This document shows positions 62,267-64,000 of a stretch of 64,000 nucleotides of DNA, piece after piece. Under the pieces are notes generated by a model. It worked only from the letters and a program-made list of their open reading frames with translations. It searched no databases and was not told where the DNA came from. The stretch's first letter is position 1. Each line of letters starts with the position of its first letter. This stretch comes from Pseudoalteromonas arabiensis (lineage in GTDB: Bacteria; Pseudomonadota; Gammaproteobacteria; Enterobacterales; Alteromonadaceae): the NCBI RefSeq assembly GCF_001550155.1, contig NZ_LRUF01000004.1, positions 21,762 through 85,761 on the forward strand, read 5' to 3'. The position numbers and the translations under genes were made by a program.

Positions 62267-64000
62267 CTATTCTGTTCTAAAAGGCAAACCATTGCCCCCC
62301 TCACGAATCCAACCTGTACCATCAAACTTAAATTGATGTTGATGAGGACTTAAATGGTCTCCGCGCCCGTGATTACTCCAATGAACTTCACTCATTGGAA
62401 CATCTTTACCATTTACTTTCGGCCACGTATTACTTGGAAACTGAGCTGACTGACGATAAATATTCCCATCACTCCCTACTCTCATACCAAGTACAGTATG
62501 CGCTCTTCCTTCTGCTTCAGTTAATGGTAGCGGTATATCTTGGCCATTTTCTTTCTGCTTAGCCAATGTATAATCTGGTATATAATGGCCCTTTGTAACA
62601 TATTTAGGAAGTCCCGTCAGCAAAGATTTCAGCATAGAAGCCACACTAAAACCGCCTGCAACTGCGGACATAGTTGAATTTAAATTTTCAAGCCCTTCAT
62701 CCATTTGAGCAATAGTTCTAGTATCAATATTAGGCATTATTCCCGTTCTACAAGCACCTCCATAACACCAATTTGCTGACCCCTCAGCTGTTGTTATGCT
62801 TGTCGATTGAGATAACGTTGCTGGAGAACCAATATCTGTAACTGAATTAGATACAGCCGTCATTGTTTTACCATTCATAACAGCAGATGTAGACGATGTA
62901 ACTGCACCGTTTTCAAAGTTTGTTGACGTAACAGCAACATTTGAACCAATAACGGTTTGTGTAGACCTATTAGTTACCTGACCTGAGTCATTCGTTGTAG
63001 TAACCGTTGTTTTTTCCCCTACGGTACGCTTAATTTTCGAACCTATTTTTGAAACCTTAATTTTCTCTTTTTCAATTTCTGCTGCGTACCCAGTTGGATC
63101 GGTTCCAGACAGCGGATTATTCATTATGTAAGAATAAGGGTTAATACTCTGGCTATTCGTTGGGCTTTGAATCAAAGGGTCAACACTCATAAACCTGCCA
63201 AGGTTATAATCGTACACCCGACCGTTCATATGAATAAGCTCAATATCGTCCAAATGCTCGTGGTCAGTAAAGCCACGTCGTGTTTTTGCATCTGCTAAGT
63301 CATTTAGCTTTGCGTTTCCAACCGGCATTAAGCCACCACTGGCTAAACGTGGTTTACCAAATGGGTCATAGTTGCGTTGAGTACTCACATAACCATTATA
63401 GTCTGTGATTATGCGCGCACTTTGTAAACGGTCTCTATGTGTGTAACGTATGCTCGCAGTCTCATCCGTCGTTTGGCTTATCACTGCTATGTCATCAATA
63501 TAGGCACGCCATGTGGTTTTGGTGCCGTCGATGTCTTCTTCATATAATTTATCACTGTAGAAGGTGGTTACGCTGCCATTCACTTGCTTAAAGCGCATGT
63601 GTTGTGGACCGTAAGTAAAGTTAAGTGTTTTGCCCTCTTTTATGAGTTGGATTGGCTTATCCATTGCGTTGTAAATTGCATGTGATAATCCATCGCCTTT
63701 TATCATATTACCACGAGCGTCGTAGCTAAATGTTTTCCAACTACCACTTCGGTATACACGTTTTACTGCGTTTGGCCCACCTGTTGTCCCTGTTGTGTAG
63801 TCGTACTCTGTGGCGTAATCTGATTTGAATAATAAGTTACCTACACTGTCATAGCTGTAGTGTGTGATTTCATGACCATTGACTGAGTTACTTTTTAATC
63901 GATGCAAGTCATCATAAACATAACTCTCAGAAAACTGGTGTTGGTCAATACCAAGGTTACCTGTCGTTACATCCACTTGTTTTAAATTACCAAACCCATC
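62267..64000 (-). CDS. Rhs-repeat polymorphic toxin, C-terminal part (runs off the window)
   Basis: The frame continues to the right edge (GTG 63976 is internal). Up to about 62990 there are YD repeats (RYTHRDRLQSARIITDYNG, HYSYDSVGNLLFKSDYA). The Rhs core ends with NGRVYDYNLGRFMSVDP and NPLSGTDPTGYA. After that about 275 residues form the variable part: low-complexity Ser/Thr-rich segment and then a tip with GRAHTVLGMRVGSDG and a His cluster SNHGRGDHLSPHQHQF. The tip is the presumed toxin; an RNase or nuclease is possible but unproved. Confidence 0.88.
   Translation of the reverse strand, partial: DGFGNLKQVDVTTGNLGIDQHQFSESYVYDDLHRLKSNSVNGHEITHYSYDSVGNLLFKSDYATEYDYTTGTTGGPNAVKRVYRSGSWKTFSYDARGNMIKGDGLSHAIYNAMDKPIQLIKEGKTLNFTYGPQHMRFKQVNGSVTTFYSDKLYEEDIDGTKTTWRAYIDDIAVISQTTDETASIRYTHRDRLQSARIITDYNGYVSTQRNYDPFGKPRLASGGLMPVGNAKLNDLADAKTRRGFTDHEHLDDIELIHMNGRVYDYNLGRFMSVDPLIQSPTNSQSINPYSYIMNNPLSGTDPTGYAAEIEKEKIKVSKIGSKIKRTVGEKTTVTTTNDSGQVTNRSTQTVIGSNVAVTSTNFENGAVTSSTSAVMNGKTMTAVSNSVTDIGSPATLSQSTSITTAEGSANWCYGGACRTGIMPNIDTRTIAQMDEGLENLNSTMSAVAGGFSVASMLKSLLTGLPKYVTKGHYIPDYTLAKQKENGQDIPLPLTEAEGRAHTVLGMRVGSDGNIYRQSAQFPSNTWPKVNGKDVPMSEVHWSNHGRGDHLSPHQHQFKFDGTGWIREGGNGLPFRTE

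Overview
The window looks like a chromosomal stretch of a marine gammaproteobacterium of the Alteromonadales, most likely Pseudoalteromonas or a close relative. The evidence is the moderately AT-rich DNA, the arginine succinyltransferase genes, a very large Oar-like TonB-dependent receptor, an aryl polyene (APE) pigment cluster, uraA/upp, and an Rhs locus at the right edge. This assignment comes from gene content and remembered protein resemblance, not from a database search. I saw no rRNA, tRNA or CRISPR array.

Positions 1-9180: the C-terminal end of an EAL phosphodiesterase, a membrane-anchored protein, and an Lrp/AsnC regulator divergent from an arginine/ornithine catabolic run (astC, astA, astD, a DUF1338/HglS-like dioxygenase). 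These are followed by an orphan periplasmic binding protein and a fold-III ornithine/lysine-type decarboxylase. Positions 9185-24502: a lipoprotein, a 989-aa Oar-like receptor, a DUF1704 (MATCAP-like) putative metallopeptidase with a perfect hairpin abutting its start codon, a TlpA-like thioredoxin, two small proteins, an AbgT transporter, a lipoprotein amidohydrolase with a small phosphatase-like protein, a DUF5916 outer-membrane protein, a DEAD-box helicase and a small secreted protein.

Positions 24627-40633 form one tightly coupled minus-strand operon of 19 genes for an aryl polyene lipid. The gene order matches the apeC-to-apeR order of characterised clusters: a truncated chain length factor, acyltransferase, two ACPs, a membrane protein, a starter ligase, two dehydratases, GT2, a second acyltransferase, thioesterase, LolA-like carrier, MMPL exporter, LolB-like lipoprotein, two ketosynthases and a ketoreductase. 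Two further enzymes are embedded: a MIO-type aromatic amino acid ammonia-lyase, which could supply the aryl starter, and a flavin enzyme with both halogenase signatures, which could halogenate the product. A promoter candidate and a 13-bp palindrome precede the operon. The next gene encodes a dihydrodipicolinate synthase of strikingly plant-like sequence.

Positions 41816-57907 hold a hypothetical protein, a DkgB-like aldo/keto reductase, the alternative ribosomal proteins L31B and Cys-poor L36, a cytochrome b562-like protein and a sugar-type binding protein. They also hold a three-gene glucosylglycerate module (phosphorylase, glucosyl-3-phosphoglycerate synthase, and a glycerate kinase fused to a phosphoglycoside phosphatase), uraA-upp, a second orphan binding protein, an oxidoreductase/kinase pair, and a siderophore receptor with a Fur-box candidate.

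Positions 58080-64000 are an accessory region. An Rhs toxin gene running off the right edge is followed by a putative immunity gene and an HD-domain alarmone-hydrolase-like gene. Next come an IS3-family element, a displaced toxin tip with a small candidate immunity gene, and a frameshifted second copy of the HD gene. This layout suggests that a 'toxin tip - immunity - HD' block was replaced or duplicated and later interrupted by the IS.
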